From positions 234,501-298,500 of the forward strand of contig CM030853.1 of NCBI GenBank assembly GCA_018105865.1: a DNA stretch of 64,000 nucleotides, given 5' to 3'. Of the stretch, positions 1 to 12,235 are shown one piece after another (positions within the stretch are counted from its first letter, which is position 1; each line of letters begins with the position of its first letter). Below the pieces are notes generated by a model. It did no database searches, was not told where the DNA came from, and saw only the letters and a list, made by a program, of their open reading frames with translations. Made by a program: the position numbers and the translations under genes. This DNA comes from Metaphire vulgaris. Its lineage: Eukaryota; Annelida; Clitellata; Crassiclitellata; Megascolecidae.

Positions 1-93
1 TATACATTGTATAGATTTTAAAACCTTTAAAGCAATCAGACACCTGATAGATATCCAAAATGCGGGTCCAGATTCCTTGTAGGCACCGACTGG

Positions 94-196
94 CAGTGGC
101 GTATTTAGAATTTTGGTATGTGGGGGTATGGGGACAGGCTAGGCCAAGACCAAAGGGGGGCATGGCCCAAATAGCCCAATGGTAAATACGCCACTG
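94..196. mobile_element. MITE with 14-bp perfect terminal inverted repeats
   Basis: The element begins CAGTGGCGTATTTA and ends with its exact reverse complement TAAATACGCCACTG, 103 bp in all. The flanking 8-mers (ccgactgg, tgtgtatt) do not match, so no target duplication survives. The same termini occur on the element at 21216-21370, which has a perfect 8-bp duplication, pointing to a hAT-type non-autonomous family. Confidence 0.7.
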
Positions 197-332
197 TGTG
201 TATTAATACGGAACAACAGTAATTTAAGAAAGGCCACATAATTACCATTACAATACAATAGAACGATAACACTTAATTATTAAAATAAAGTACAGAATTT
301 AAAACTGCAAATTTTATTCAGGTATTTCCAAC

Positions 333-506
333 CATCTGAGCGATCTTGAGGATTCCTCTCAGAGTCTTTACGTATTCCGGTGAACAGCCACGGACACCAA
401 AGGGGAGGAGGAAGCGGGAGGCGGTCCCTCGGTCGCCGGAGACGCCGTACTGTAGTCCATCACTCCTCCTCCTCCTCCTCTTCCTCCTCCTCCAACCGAC
501 GCCCAC
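333..506 (-). CDS. CMTM/MARVEL-like membrane protein, first exon only
   Basis: Partial gene; the rest lies left of the window. The frame ending at 333 reads SPEYVKTLRGILKIAQM, like the segment that opens the first helix of the MARVEL domain in CMTM-family tetraspan proteins (CMTM7 has a similar LLKVAQM stretch). A GT donor follows directly after the ATG codon at 335-333, phase 0, so the transmembrane helices should be in later exons. The start is unsettled. This frame is open back to an ATG at 506-504 but would begin with an implausible Arg-rich run made by a CCT repeat. A nicer N-terminus, MDYSTASPATEG from the ATG at 460-458, lies in another frame and hits a stop at 368. No intron fits between them, so either the Arg-rich start is real or there is a one- or two-base indel. 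CMTM proteins are vesicle or plasma-membrane proteins. Family call is from one short motif. Confidence 0.45.
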
Positions 507-889
507 GCGCGAACGACGGCGGCGGCGGTTGAGACGAAGAGCGGTGACTTAAAACTGGACTCTAGAAAGAAGAAGTCAAACGACGGAACACTCGGCAAAT
601 GTTCCGAAGACCAGTTGGAGAACAGAAAGGAAAAAATGGGATAAGAGACATTAACCGACACTTAGTGTCCCCCGCCCCCCGAAGGCCATTGCACAAACAA
701 AACAGTTAAGAGTTCTAGTTCGTCGGAACTGGGAATGCAGCTGCACCCACCGGAAGGCAAAAGCTACGGCCGCAGTTCACCCATTTGCGTCGGATTCATC
801 AGAGGAGGAACAGATAACGACATACCAATCTACCAAATGGCCTACGCCCCTGCTCAAAATTCGTTCCGACGGCCCTCAGAACTTAATGA

Positions 890-948
<59 letters not shown>
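890..948. repeat. (TG)n(AG)n compound microsatellite
   Basis: About nine TG units run straight into more than twenty AG units. The small ORFs crossing it on both strands are composition artefacts. Confidence 0.95.
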
Positions 949-952
<4 letters not shown>

Positions 953-2427
953 CCATTACAAAAGTGGAAAGACATCTGAAGTCAAAGCAAAGGAGACGAG
1001 ACTCGTTCTGTCCAGTGTCTGAATACATCGCGGACGCAAAAGTCTCTAAAGTCTCTTTTACTTCGAAGCAGAAGAAAAGAGAAATCGAACGACAATCGTC
1101 AAAGTGTTCCCAAGCGAAGTCAACGAAAACAAAACTCACCGATGCAACAACGCAACGCACACGGAATCAGGTTACTTATGATAAGAGAGTCTGATGGGAT
1201 AATAAGCCAATATAAGCCACAGCACACATCGCATGAGGAACGCAGGCTGTGTAGCGCCTGTAGAAGCAACGACGCAGCTGTTTATGTGCGGCCCTGAAAG
1301 ATGTTTACATACAGCAGCTTAGCATCGGCCATCTATAGGCCAGCCTCCTCCTCCTCCTCCTCCTCCTCCTCCTCCTCCTCCTCCTCCTCCTCCTCCTCCT
1401 CCTCCTTCCTCTCTTCTTCTCTCTTGCTGTGTTAAATGCCAGATGTGATGGATCTAATAACAGAGGGCCAATAGTAAGCAGCGTGTATTACATAAACCGT
1501 TCTTTGCATCCATCTTATGTGTTAAACACGGTAGAGGCAAAATAGAAATTATATCTACCTACCTACCTTCTACCTATTTGCCTACTTACCTTCAAACAGA
1601 AATACATAAACAAACGCGAATGCAGGTGTCCTCTTAAGGTCCAAACATTTTTGTTCTGAGATCGACTTTAGTTCTGCACCAATTCAAACTCATTCGATGC
1701 AAACACACCCAATAGCCAACGAGATTTTTCCGTCATTCGTTGCCGTCCGATAAATTTCAAATTTTCCGACCGACGGTTTCACCCAAATCGAATCTTTTAT
1801 TACGAAGATCGACAAAAATTGGAATGAAATTTCCGCCGCAGTGATGTCGTTGTCACTACGTGACATTCGCTGTCGATGAAAAGGGGAAAACCAACTGTCA
1901 CTCTTCACTCACTCTGTCGCCGTCTCTGTCTCCAGGATGAATTCACTTTCAGGTCTGTAGACGCTACATAAGCGACGCGTAGACGTGCAAAGAGGAAATC
2001 ACATAAAAAAACTGCCTCCGTCAATCACCTGTACAGGTGCGGTGATCAGGTGGGCGGGACTTCGTATGCAAATCAGTCGAGAGGCATAATTCGGATGACC
2101 AAAGATCTACCTGGAAAAAGACGGCTTCTGTGTTTGGACTTTGGATCGCTGTTTAGGTATTTGTATGAGAAGACATAGAATGACCTTATTGAAACCAAGC
2201 AAATTTAAATTTAAGGCTGTTTTGTACAATTTTAATTCTGAACAGATGTACAATTGCACATAATATGGTCCTTTATCTGTTTAATTTTCAGGAGTCACAA
2301 AAGTTTACTAATTTCTAGTTTTCTCTTTATATAATACATTATCTGCAATAAAGCTCTTCAATAATATAATGCTCCTAAGATTTCGTCCGTTGCAAACAGG
2401 GCAAACCCTTCTTAACCACTTTAAACC

Positions 2428-2531
<104 letters not shown>

Positions 2532-3630
2532 AACGCAGTGGGTTAAGCTCGAGAATAGACGAAAGATAGTAAGTGAGTGAGTAATCGTTCGTACATCGCA
2601 ACGTCACTTGCACTGAATTCAGCACAGAAGGCTAATTTATATAGCTCAGTCTAACATAGTCATTAGACATAAGCCACAGATTGAACGATGCCCATACTGT
2701 ATAGGCCTACACAATTCTCTTTAAGTGCTCAGAGACAGAATCCATCGCTTTTGTCAACATCTCCTGAAAAAAATAAAACAAATGAACAGAAAATACTCGA
2801 AGCATGAATTCCCATTTGACAGTTTCATCAGATGGACACTTTCAAAAAAGCTCTTTCTGTCCGGACAGAAATCTAGGTCAAGGTACTAAGAGAATATACT
2901 GTACATCAAAAGCTCCGAGTCTTACAGACATTAGCCAATGCGACCACAGTCTACGATAGCCGTTGCCAACCAAATTAATTTTTGCCAATTATTGTTTTAA
3001 AATCATGTCTTTCCATAAGAAGAAAGTCACCCTCTGGACCATACACTTCCAAAGTATATAGTCACTGTCTCTTATACATCAAGCGCCTAAGAATAAGCAG
3101 CTACTGTTGTGCTGCTTTCCAAGGCGCTATAGAAATCCGCGAGATTTTACTTACTTACTTATCAAGAGTGAAGTGTCTCGATTGAGTAAAAGCAGAGCGG
3201 GTCCTTTGAAGATGTACGCAAAAGATCGTGTCGAAGACTCACAGTAATCGTGTATTAAACTAGTCTTCAAATTAAATGCTTGGCTATAAAAACTGGCCCC
3301 CTTGAGTATCTGAGCCCCCTCCCCCTGCAGCCGCAGCCATTGCAGGTTAACGCACACGCCTGCCATGTAATAGGTAGGCCCATCAATGACCCATATACAG
3401 TGGAACAGCTTCGCTATTAGGATCTTAGCGGGTCTGTCAAATAGAGAACGTTATATGATCCGAATGGCTATCAAATCTTACAGCTTCTCATCAAATGACG
3501 CAGTTAATAATGAGTTGTAATGATCTGAGAATGTCGATGCTGCTGCAGACGATCGCGACCGATCAGTCCATTACGAGGCGCCGATTGAAAAGGCAGAAGA
3601 TGACCCGGAGGACATCTCGCGCATGCGCAC

Positions 3631-5428
3631 CTGTTATAGGACGGAGGAACGGTTTTGGCGGCAGAAGGCGATCGAGCGGATTCGATGCAGATGGTTGTCG
3701 TCTGCTGCGAATGACGTCTCACCTCCACCTCCCTCTGCTGCTCCTTTTCGATTTCCACCATCAACAGTGAACTGGCGAGTCTCTTCATCGTCTGGTCAGT
3801 CCTCCGGTCAAAAGACCCCATCCCCACTGACCCCACCCCCTCTCCAGCCACCTGTACGATCGCCCTTCGCCCATCCACATCCTCCACCGGCAGCCCCCTC
3901 TCCTGCCTCAGCGCCGCCTCCTTCTCCCTCAGTCGCCGCATCTCCCTCTCTATCGGAGTCTCTCCCTCCTCCGGGAGGAATTTCGTCGCTTCCTCCTCCG
4001 TCGGTCCATCGAGGGGCTGGATCCTTCCCGTCACCCTCATCCTCCTCCCAGACAGGCGCTCGGCCGGGGCTCCGATCGACGGAACTCTGGCCCTTGCGCG
4101 GTCAAGGTCAGGGTCAGGGTCAATGGAGGGGGAGGGGGAAGGGAAGGAGGGACCGTGGTCGTCTCCGTCGACGGAACTCTCTCTCAGCTGCAGAGGTTGT
4201 CCCTTCTCTTGTCCCTTCTCTTGTCCCTGTTGTTGTTCCTGTTGTTGTCTTCTGCTTTGTCTCAGTTCCTCTTCCCTCTGCTTCAGTTCCTCGATCTCTC
4301 TGGCGATTAGGCTCTCTCCCGGGTGGGAGGGACACGCGATCGCCTCCTCATACGAGATCCTCCGCACCGACGGAGGAGGAGCAGGAGGAGGAGGAGGAGC
4401 AGGCGATGATGACGACGAAGATGATGATGATGCCTGAGTGGTCTTCTGGGGGCGGTGGTGCCCTGGTTCTCCGGGTGAGAACCTGGGCGGGTGATCGGCC
4501 AACGTCGGCTCATGGAGTGTCTGGTGGTCGGTGTCAGCGGTGGACGCTGCTGACCTGGAATTCTGATGCGGAGGAGAGCAGGGATGGGGATGGTGGTACA
4601 GCGATTGGCGTAGAGCCATCAGCTCAGCCTCTCTTTCGTTCTGTTGCTGAATCTCTCTTTCGACGATGCTCATCTGTCGAACGCCAGGCGATTGCGAAAC
4701 ATATCCACTTCCTGTGGAATCTGTCGACTTCAAGAACAAAGATCAAGATCAGATTCATATAGCGCCATTATATCTCAGTGTCTGAAAATGGAATGCAGTG
4801 CCGGAAGTGGCTTCTTGTTCGCCTGTTGAATTGTGGGAAGGCATTGTGCGGTGATGACGCGAGTCAAGGTCACAAAGTCAATCATACAAAACTTGACAGA
4901 TGCTACGGCGTTGTCACGCGTCGCCTACTCTCTGTCACGTGATGAGTTGGGTGTCGCTGGAATGACGTGTCTGTCAGATCTAAGTAACTACTTCCGTTGG
5001 AAATTGGGAGGCAATAGGACATCGCACAGTAACGTTTAAATCGTTTATAATTAATCTACGGAAACCGTTAAACATGCGAGAGCGATTAGTGCATTGATTG
5101 ATTGAGTGCGTCTGTCACTCGTACCGTGTGATGAGGGAGGAGGAGGAGGAGGGTTCTTGTGTCCTCCTCCGTTCTGATCGAGTTCCATCGCCCTGCTCCA
5201 CCCTCTCCAGTCGACAAATCCTGAATCCTCGTCGGACATCACTCCGCCGAAGCTGCCGACTGATCCGGAAGAAGAGCTGTCCAGGGTGGACGAGGGAAAC
5301 TCCGGAGTGGACTGCAGAGGAGGTCCTGGGGCCGCCCTCGATCCACCCGGAGGTCCTGGGGCCGCCCCAGAACCCTTCGACGCTTCAGAATTGACACTTT
5401 GGAAGGCTGGAACTTTGTAGAATGGCAT
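3631..5428 (-). CDS. MISP/AKAP2_C-type cytoskeletal protein, partial
   Basis: Two coding exons are proposed: 5428-5125 (ATG CCA TTC..., phase 1 donor G|GTACGA) and 4720-3631 (acceptor GACAG, phase-2 donor AACAG|GTGCGC); the 3' end is not found. The protein is low-complexity with four copies of a helical block: SIVEREIQQQNEREAEL, SLIAREIEELKQREEEL, TPIEREMRRLREKEAALRQ and VEIEKEQQREVEVR. The third is strikingly like the TPIEREIRLAQEREADLREQ block of human MISP, and the family (MISP, PALM2-AKAP2 C-terminus) carries several such blocks. MISP binds actin and helps orient the spindle; AKAP2 anchors PKA. No PKA-anchoring helix can be asserted here. Between the blocks are poly-Ser, poly-Pro and a GQEKGQEKGQ repeat. 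The opposite strand has a 379-codon open frame, a shadow of the GC-rich composition. Family assignment is good; exon limits less so. Confidence 0.65.
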
Positions 5429-8400
5429 AATCGACGATTACGACACCCAACATCCGCATTAGCCTCTCTCACGTCTCTGCGTTTGCCTATAAATAGAATC
5501 CAAGAAATTTGATTCTTCGACTCTCCCTCTCTCTCCCTCGTTCTCTGCCTATCTCTCCCCTCTCTCGCTTGACGGAAAAAGCTGACAAGTAAATGAACCC
5601 GTGAACCCATGGAGAAGTATATTAACTATATAAGAGTCGTTGGAGTTTTTATCGGATATTTCGTCTGAGACTGTGACGGGAAGGATTTCACAGAAGACGC
5701 ACAAAGCAAAGAGGAGACGAATGTATGAAAAACATTAAGCGCCAGATGGATGGAAACAGTCTTTAGGCCTATCAACTGTAGCCCTACTTGTGTGGGCCAT
5801 AGACCTATAGGCTCACTGCACGGAGATCACGAGGCCACAGGTGTGCGGTTTATGGTCCTTTCCTTTGGGAAGGTGGTCCTGCCCCTGTTCCCCTCTGGCT
5901 ACGCCAATGATAAGCACAGACGTCGTCGTCGTAAACGACCAAATACCTCAACAGACGACAGTGAAACAAAAGAACAGCGTAGGATCTCAGGCCAATTGAC
6001 CATTCTAATCAGAATATAAAAAGCAATTAACCCCTTAACTGGGGATCCCGGATATATCCGTCCATTTTACATTGAGTTACAGTTAAATACACGGTCAAGG
6101 GGTTAATGTCGTAACGAGTTGTCGTTGCAACTAACTCACCGAAGTGATCGCTGCTGTAGCTTTTCAAAATCCTTCAACCGGAAGAGGACTTTGATCGAAG
6201 GAAAACCGAAGAAGAGTCCCGGGGTCAACGAGTTCAATCGTTCGATTACTAAGACGTGGATACTACTCTCTGCTGTCGTCTCGCCTGCTGCTGCTGCTGC
6301 TGCTGCTGCTGCGGCCAATAGGCTACACCTGCATATTGATTGGACAGGTAAGAGAGCCGCGACCATCGCTATCTCGACTGCAGAGGCTGCGTCAAGTGTC
6401 TATAGCAGAGATGAAAAGGAGAAGGAGGAGGAGGAGAGACAATAGGTATGAGTGAGAGACTACGTGGGCTATAGGCCTACAGTTGCCCTTAGGCCTACAG
6501 TTGCCCTTAGGCCTACAGGCTACAATTACATCAACGGTTGCAATGATCAACGCGTTTGACAGAAGCAAAATACATTGGCAGCTGACCTTAGAAAGACACC
6601 TGGCCCACCACCATCATCACCACCACCATCGTCGTCGTCATTATTTTATAAATAATAAATAATAAATAATGAGTCAATCACCAGCGTCGTCCTCATTAAA
6701 ATAGACATTTATCAATCACCTATTCCGGATCTATCACTTTCCGGATCATAGTTAATTATCAAAGTATGCACTACGCAGGGGCGGATCTACGTAGGCTATG
6801 TGGGGCAGGTGTCTCTCCCATGTCCAGAAGTTTAGCAGCGTGCATCAATCGCGAGGGCGGATCAAGGCAGAAGGCGAAGCGATCGCCGCCAACTGAATTC
6901 CCGAATCCACTCCCGTTTGACGTTTTGGAATCTTGATGTTGAATATTGAAAATCAAGGGGTTGGGCGATAACTTGTATTGAATAGGTCGAGACAAAGACT
7001 GATGACAAAGAGAAGAGCGAAAAAGGGGGTAGGAGAGAAAATGGCGACAGTTCTCGAAGGTTACACCGGGGTCTCTGCCGGTGTAGGCCTAATCACATGG
7101 CAAGATATTCGATTTCCTTTTAGTTGAATTTCAAAACTTTAAGCCAGTTTTTTTTAAAGTCAATGTTCAGTGAATGTTCACTTACTTGGTAAACGGATAC
7201 AGTGAAGTCCAATTAACAGCAGACCTTCCGTTGACAGCGACTGATGTAAATTACGGGTGTCGCTTCAACATCTATTGATTCTATTCGCTTCTCTAACTAT
7301 TAGTAGTCAATCGTATTCTTAGGAATAGGAATTTACTCCTAGTAAATGCAATCAAAATGAGCGATCCAGTATCAATCGACGCTCAATTGAGTCCTCCAGT
7401 TCACTGAAACGAAAACTCCATGAAAGTTTCTCCATCGACAAAAACCTATTCGAGACACATCTGCCCAGTGACACCCGAGACTGCACCATGGACTGCCTTT
7501 CAACGGCAGCATTAGCCAGGAGATAAGAGAAAGACAGACAGACAGACAGACAGAATAGGGCTGTGTCTTATTATAGGGTCGCGGTCCTATGTATATTTTC
7601 CGGCTTCGTTGAATGTTTTCTCTCATTGTTCAGAAGAATATATAAAAGTCGTGACAAAAGAATCGCAGCATATAGGCCCACTGCAATCATAGGCTGCAAT
7701 ACGAGCACAGAGTGTCCCTCTTGGTGCATGTGTGTGTGTGTGTGTGTGTGAGTTGCGTGGGCGGTGCTGGTCTGACACTCAGAACCAGTTGAAAGCCTCC
7801 GTGTGCAGAATAGCACGTCTCTATGGTTGGCAAGAACTGGTTCTTAATAAAGAAAAAATGAAAGAAGACAACGTTCGTAGAGTTTTAATAACACAATGAG
7901 TCCAAGTTCATTAAACTTCAAAATATCTCTAACAAGCAAATAAAGAAAACAAAGCAACAAAGACAAGACCCGCTTCACGACACTTCCAACCAAAATTAAT
8001 CGTAGAAAAGTAATTACGAAGGTTCACCATTCAAACATAATCTCCACGATGACCCCGGGGACAATCAGCCACAAATCGCCAGGCAACATTTCAAATCCAC
8101 TAAAATTTTCAGATATTAAAGTTTAAAAACAAACAGCAGATAGCTAGAAAGAGAAACTAATATGCCTTACTCCAGAGACAGGAAAAATAACAACATTCAG
8201 GACGATTTTCAACTCAAGAGAATATCATCCAAGCGATGATTTAGTTTTAACAGCCGTAATATTGCACTGAAACACATAATACATTGAAATTCGCTGCTTC
8301 TAAGGTCTTGTGCAGTCCTGACTAAGGCCAGGAATTCCGGGCATGATCTTAGGAAGAGCTATCTCAAAATTGACTCTGTACGCAGTCTACATTAGGAAAA

Positions 8401-9133
8401 GGCTTTATGTGCCTAAAAATTTTGGATTGGTAAACAGATCATTCAGTTTTTCAAGCATAAAAACAAACACTGAACCAGTAATTTTCCTCAAATCGTTTAT
8501 GCTTCCAGCAAAACCTCTGTGTTATTATTTGATGAAAATGGAAACTTATTTCTGAAATAAGCATTGTTTTCATAATACACTAATAAACCGGTATATCACG
8601 AAGACACTCAACTGGAACAAAGGGGCATATTTACTATCATTTAGCCTTTATACTGCATTGAGACTGTCGTATGATTATTATTGACACAATAACATATCAA
8701 AACTATGCACCAAAGGCCTCTGTAGAATAGCATGCACCAACATAATGCCGACGCTCCAGTCAAAAGGCACACGCCTAGATAAGTGAACAGAAACATCTCT
8801 GCTCCCTTAATTATACAACTGCAAATCCTTCAGATGTTTTTGTGTGTACCTCATATGGACCAATTTCTAACATGGAAACTTTCTATTTGACTGCAAAAAT
8901 ATCCAACAAATAAAAAACCCATTTGCAGCAAAATGCACAGCAGAAAACTACAGCTGAGTGAAAATTAAAACTTCTTCACAGCCTCTGATGACTTAATAAT
9001 GAGACGTTAATAGAAGAGAGAGAGAGAGAGAGAATCGGCAAATGGCAAAATTCCGTCATCGATAAACAGATCAATATTCATAAATCAATTATCTCCAATA
9101 CACAGCACAGCATAACTTCTGTACAGCTGAATG
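5429..9133. other. intergenic with a piggyBac-type MITE and short repeats
   Basis: No supported gene. The first ~200 bp upstream of the MISP-like ATG should carry its promoter (CT-rich near 5520-5570). Beyond it are a 72-bp MITE at 6031-6102, a CTG array at 6287-6313, short triplicated aggcctac-type repeats near 6470-6520, CAC/CAT repeats near 6605-6640, a GT run near 7730-7750 and a GA run near 9018-9033. The stretch just left of 9134 probably includes the 3' UTR of golgin-45. Confidence 0.5.
6031..6102 (+). mobile_element. 72-bp piggyBac-type MITE, copy 1
   Basis: It begins CCCCTTAACTG and ends with the imperfect inverse CGGTCAAGGGG, and is bounded on both sides by TTAA (6027-6030 and 6103-6106), the target site used by piggyBac transposases. 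Copies of exactly the same length lie at 33582-33653 and, inverted, at 62319-62390. Confidence 0.85.
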
Positions 9134-12100
9134 CTATAAGACAATTATATCTCCTTTGCAATGAGAGCAGCAGGTGAGGATGAATCCTTCGTACCTGGCT
9201 CCCGGATGGAAACGAGGAAGCAGTATCGGAGGATGATGTGTCCTCGACTTTGGACCCGGTCGACCAAATATGCCGCCTGCTCCACCGGAATGGGCAGAGG
9301 AAAGCACCTGGGAAAAAAATTATTCACACGTGCAAAAGACGACTGAAATTCACTTCAACAGCAGTCAGTCGGTCTAAAACTTGTCCAAAATAACTGTAAA
9401 AGTGAAACTTAGTGTAAATGACCAAAAATCTGTCCGTTTCATTGTAAGACACCGACTGGATGGACATTGATGCCTGAAAGTGGTCAGCGGTCTACCTGAT
9501 GAGTGACCAGCTCTGCCGGGGTGAACGCCTGCTTTGTGTCTGCTTCTGGCGGGTGTCGGGGCAGTCGGCCGAGCATCAGTCGACAGGAAGTGTCAGAGAG
9601 ACGCTTAATGTCGACTGCCACGTCCAGCGTATGCCCCGACTTATTCTGCAGATTCTCAACAATGCGCGGCCTGTGAACTTTCACCAGCTCCATTAGGTTG
9701 CTAAAAGAAACGGCAGAAATCTAAATAAACACAACGACCTTCAGGACCCAGAATCCTCAAATGCAGTTTCCAATCTGAAGAATAACGAAATAACGCTGTA
9801 TGACTCTTTGTTTTATTTGAAGACCTCAACGACCGAACAAATCACGGCGATTATTAACATTCAATTTCAGCAATCTATCGACTGCTCAGCATTGTGCGAT
9901 GAGAAACCAACTTGCGAGCGAGGATGAGCAGCTCTTGAAGCTCATTTCGCTCCTGGATCGTATACTGGAGCGCCATCTCTGCCTGTGAGAAGAGAGCAGT
10001 CAGGCGCTCACACTCTGCAGTCAACTGCTCAACCAAAACCCTATCAAATACAACAAAGCAACAACAAAACACCCAACTAAGTCTCTAAACTATACAAGAA
10101 ACTATAACAAGACAGACAAGCCTTAACATTACACCAACACACACACACAGAGTATACACTGCATATACATTATATACATAATTGTGCTATTAAAATGCCT
10201 CAGTTCTAATGAATCTCGGCTATGATAAAGATGAAACAGTGAATTCCATGAAAACAGAATTCTACTTAACCAGGAAAACTGTTCTATTCTACAGGTAGAG
10301 ACATCACCTGAGCACATACCTGCACTTACCTGCTTGCCTGATACTTGGAATGCCAAAGGTCGGCCTGAATCGTCAGTTTGTCCAGGTCCTCATAGTCCTC
10401 AACAAGCTTACGCGTGTAATCGCCAATTTCATTTGCCAACTGCACCTTGGTTCTAAAAGTCCAAATATTAAGTTGATTATAATTCAAAATTATTCAAAAA
10501 CCAGCAGTGGTAGAAAGTCAAGATATCATTCATCATTATCTGCTTTGGTATAGTAACAGGCTGAGTTCCACATGCCATGTTTAAAGGTCATTCATCTACT
10601 CTACATTACATCACAGAAAACTCAAATACCACCATCATAAGTCTTAGCAAAAATAATGGCATATTTATTTATTAATTTCAATACCGGTAAATTGGAAAAA
10701 AATTGTCCTAAGGCCACTCCATTTCCCCTTCCATCACCCTATCCATTCCCCTTCCATTGCTCCTTTCATTTCCCCTCCATCACTCCCTCCATTTCCCCTT
10801 CCATTGCCCCTTGTGTTTCCCTACCTGACCAGAGCATCAACTTTGTAGTGAAGGTCGTCTCCAATGGAAGCAACCAAAAGCTTCTTTAGATCAGAATTTA
10901 CCTGTGAATAGATCAGAATTTACCTGTGAATATGAATATCATCAGTAACAACAACATCAGCAGCTGCTCTCACTGAAGAGCTCCATGACGACCGCATTTC
11001 AATGCCTAACACTGAAAGTCCCTTAAGTCACTCTGCACTTAACCAGGTCTATGCACTTAACCAGGTCTATGCACTTAACCAGGTCCTTGCATTTGAGAGA
11101 GGTCAAACTGAGAGTGTTCTCCTCTGCACATTGCAGTCATATCATATATGCATATATGAGGGTTCAACTCTACTTCAATTATTATTACCAATATTATGCT
11201 TTAAAGTCAAACCTAAAACCTGCTGTCACTGCAAAATAAATATCCAGTTGATAATTATAATTTTCTGGACAAAAGAACAAGTATTAAGAATAACAAAACA
11301 TATCAGAGAACTCATAAGAAGATTTCACCTTTGTAAGAACCTCAATTTCTTCCCTCAACCTCGTCACTTCGGTGTCCATCTCTCGGTTGATGGAAAGCTT
11401 CTCTGCATCTTTCTTGATGCTGACAATCTGTCCTAAAGGCATTGAACTGCCTGCCATGGGCATCCTATCAGGAGTCAGACCAAGCGGAACATTCTGTAGC
11501 AGATGAGAGATTGATAACGAAGAGGTCGAATGGCTCTCCACAGGTTCTGTGTTCGTTGGATCACGGATGAACTGCTTCTCGTGATAAGGATGCACAGCCT
11601 TTGGAGGAGGAAAATCCGCAAATAAGAAAAATAAATTAAGCAATTTAAAACATCAAAATTTTCATTTTCTCTTTCTTAAATCAACTTTTCTCCATAGCAA
11701 AGAAAAATAACAAAGGTTGCACTTGAAAACAGTTAAATAATGTGCTTTCCAAGCCAATTATAAATTTTAAATACCAACCTATTTCTATAATTCTTACAAT
11801 TCAAAAGTGCTTCGTTCAAAATTCAGCTTAAAATATAAAATTCTGATATTTTTCTACCAAAATACAAAAGAACTCTGCATGCACTACCTGGTCAGGTACT
11901 CCAGAAGCGGGCATGGATAGGATTTTCGCTTCATGGTCGTCATTTGAGTCCCTGTGGCAGTGAAGGCCTGAGCTCCTTGGCTTAGTTCTTGCTATTGTTG
12001 CTTCATGATTTAACAACGCAAAGCTGTTGTTGACTGGATGTTCACCACAGGCCATAGCTTTCGGCAGCTTTTCGACAGGCTGCGCTGTACTTCTAACGGG

Positions 12101-12235
12101 GTCACAAGGAATGTATTTTGGCGTCACATTAGTTTTAATGACGGAAGAACTACGCTGCGTTGGGTAAACCACAACCCTACGCAGTGGCTGGTCACTGGGA
12201 CCCTGTTTTCCAGCTCCAATCGATTTCTTCTCCAT
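9134..12235 (-). CDS. BLZF1: Golgin-45 (basic leucine zipper nuclear factor 1)
   Basis: Complete gene of seven coding exons: 12235-11888, 11598-11329, 10901-10825, 10452-10330, 10040-9912, 9700-9496, 9307-9134. Phases close exactly and give 441 residues (human about 400). Exon 1 is an unconserved Ser/Thr/Pro-rich leader. Coiled coil begins in exon 2 (TRLREEIEVLTK) and continues through VNSDLKKLLVASIGDDL, almost identical to human golgin-45, then the exon with LTIQADLWHSKYQAS (human IQCDVWRSKFLAS). The last exon carries the signature tail RFHPGARYEGFILTCC-SHCKGD with paired cysteines, as in human RFHPYTRYENITFNCC. Golgin-45 is a peripheral Golgi tether that binds GRASP55 through its C-terminus and Rab2, and keeps medial cisternae stacked. 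The C-terminal exon is read in the frame ending IVL-stop at 9134-9136; an overlapping open frame ending at 9145 is a shadow. Odd: the exon 3 acceptor is tandemly duplicated. Confidence 0.95.
10889..10932 (-). repeat. 22-bp tandem duplication of a splice acceptor in BLZF1
   Basis: gatcagaatttacctgtgaa plus ta occurs twice in a row (10889-10910, 10911-10932). Each copy contains, on the minus strand, CACAG|GTAAATTCTGATC, i.e. the acceptor and first bases of exon 3. Only the downstream acceptor (exon start 10901) keeps the frame; use of the other (10923) adds 22 nt. Confidence 0.9.
11036..11089. repeat. 18-bp tandem repeat in a BLZF1 intron
   Basis: cacttaaccaggtctatg is repeated three times with the last copy diverging. 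It lies within the intron between exons 2 and 3. Confidence 0.85.

Noticed and set aside
3623..4762. 379-codon plus-strand ORF, Ser/Pro-rich
   Set aside because: Antisense shadow of the MISP-like exon; the minus strand has the recognisable EREI...REREA blocks and matching splice sites.
9145..9327. Minus-strand ORF ending in KEI as the golgin-45 C-terminus
   Set aside because: The phase-0 junction from the previous exon selects the overlapping frame that gives RFHPGARYEG and the CC/C motif; this one is a shadow.
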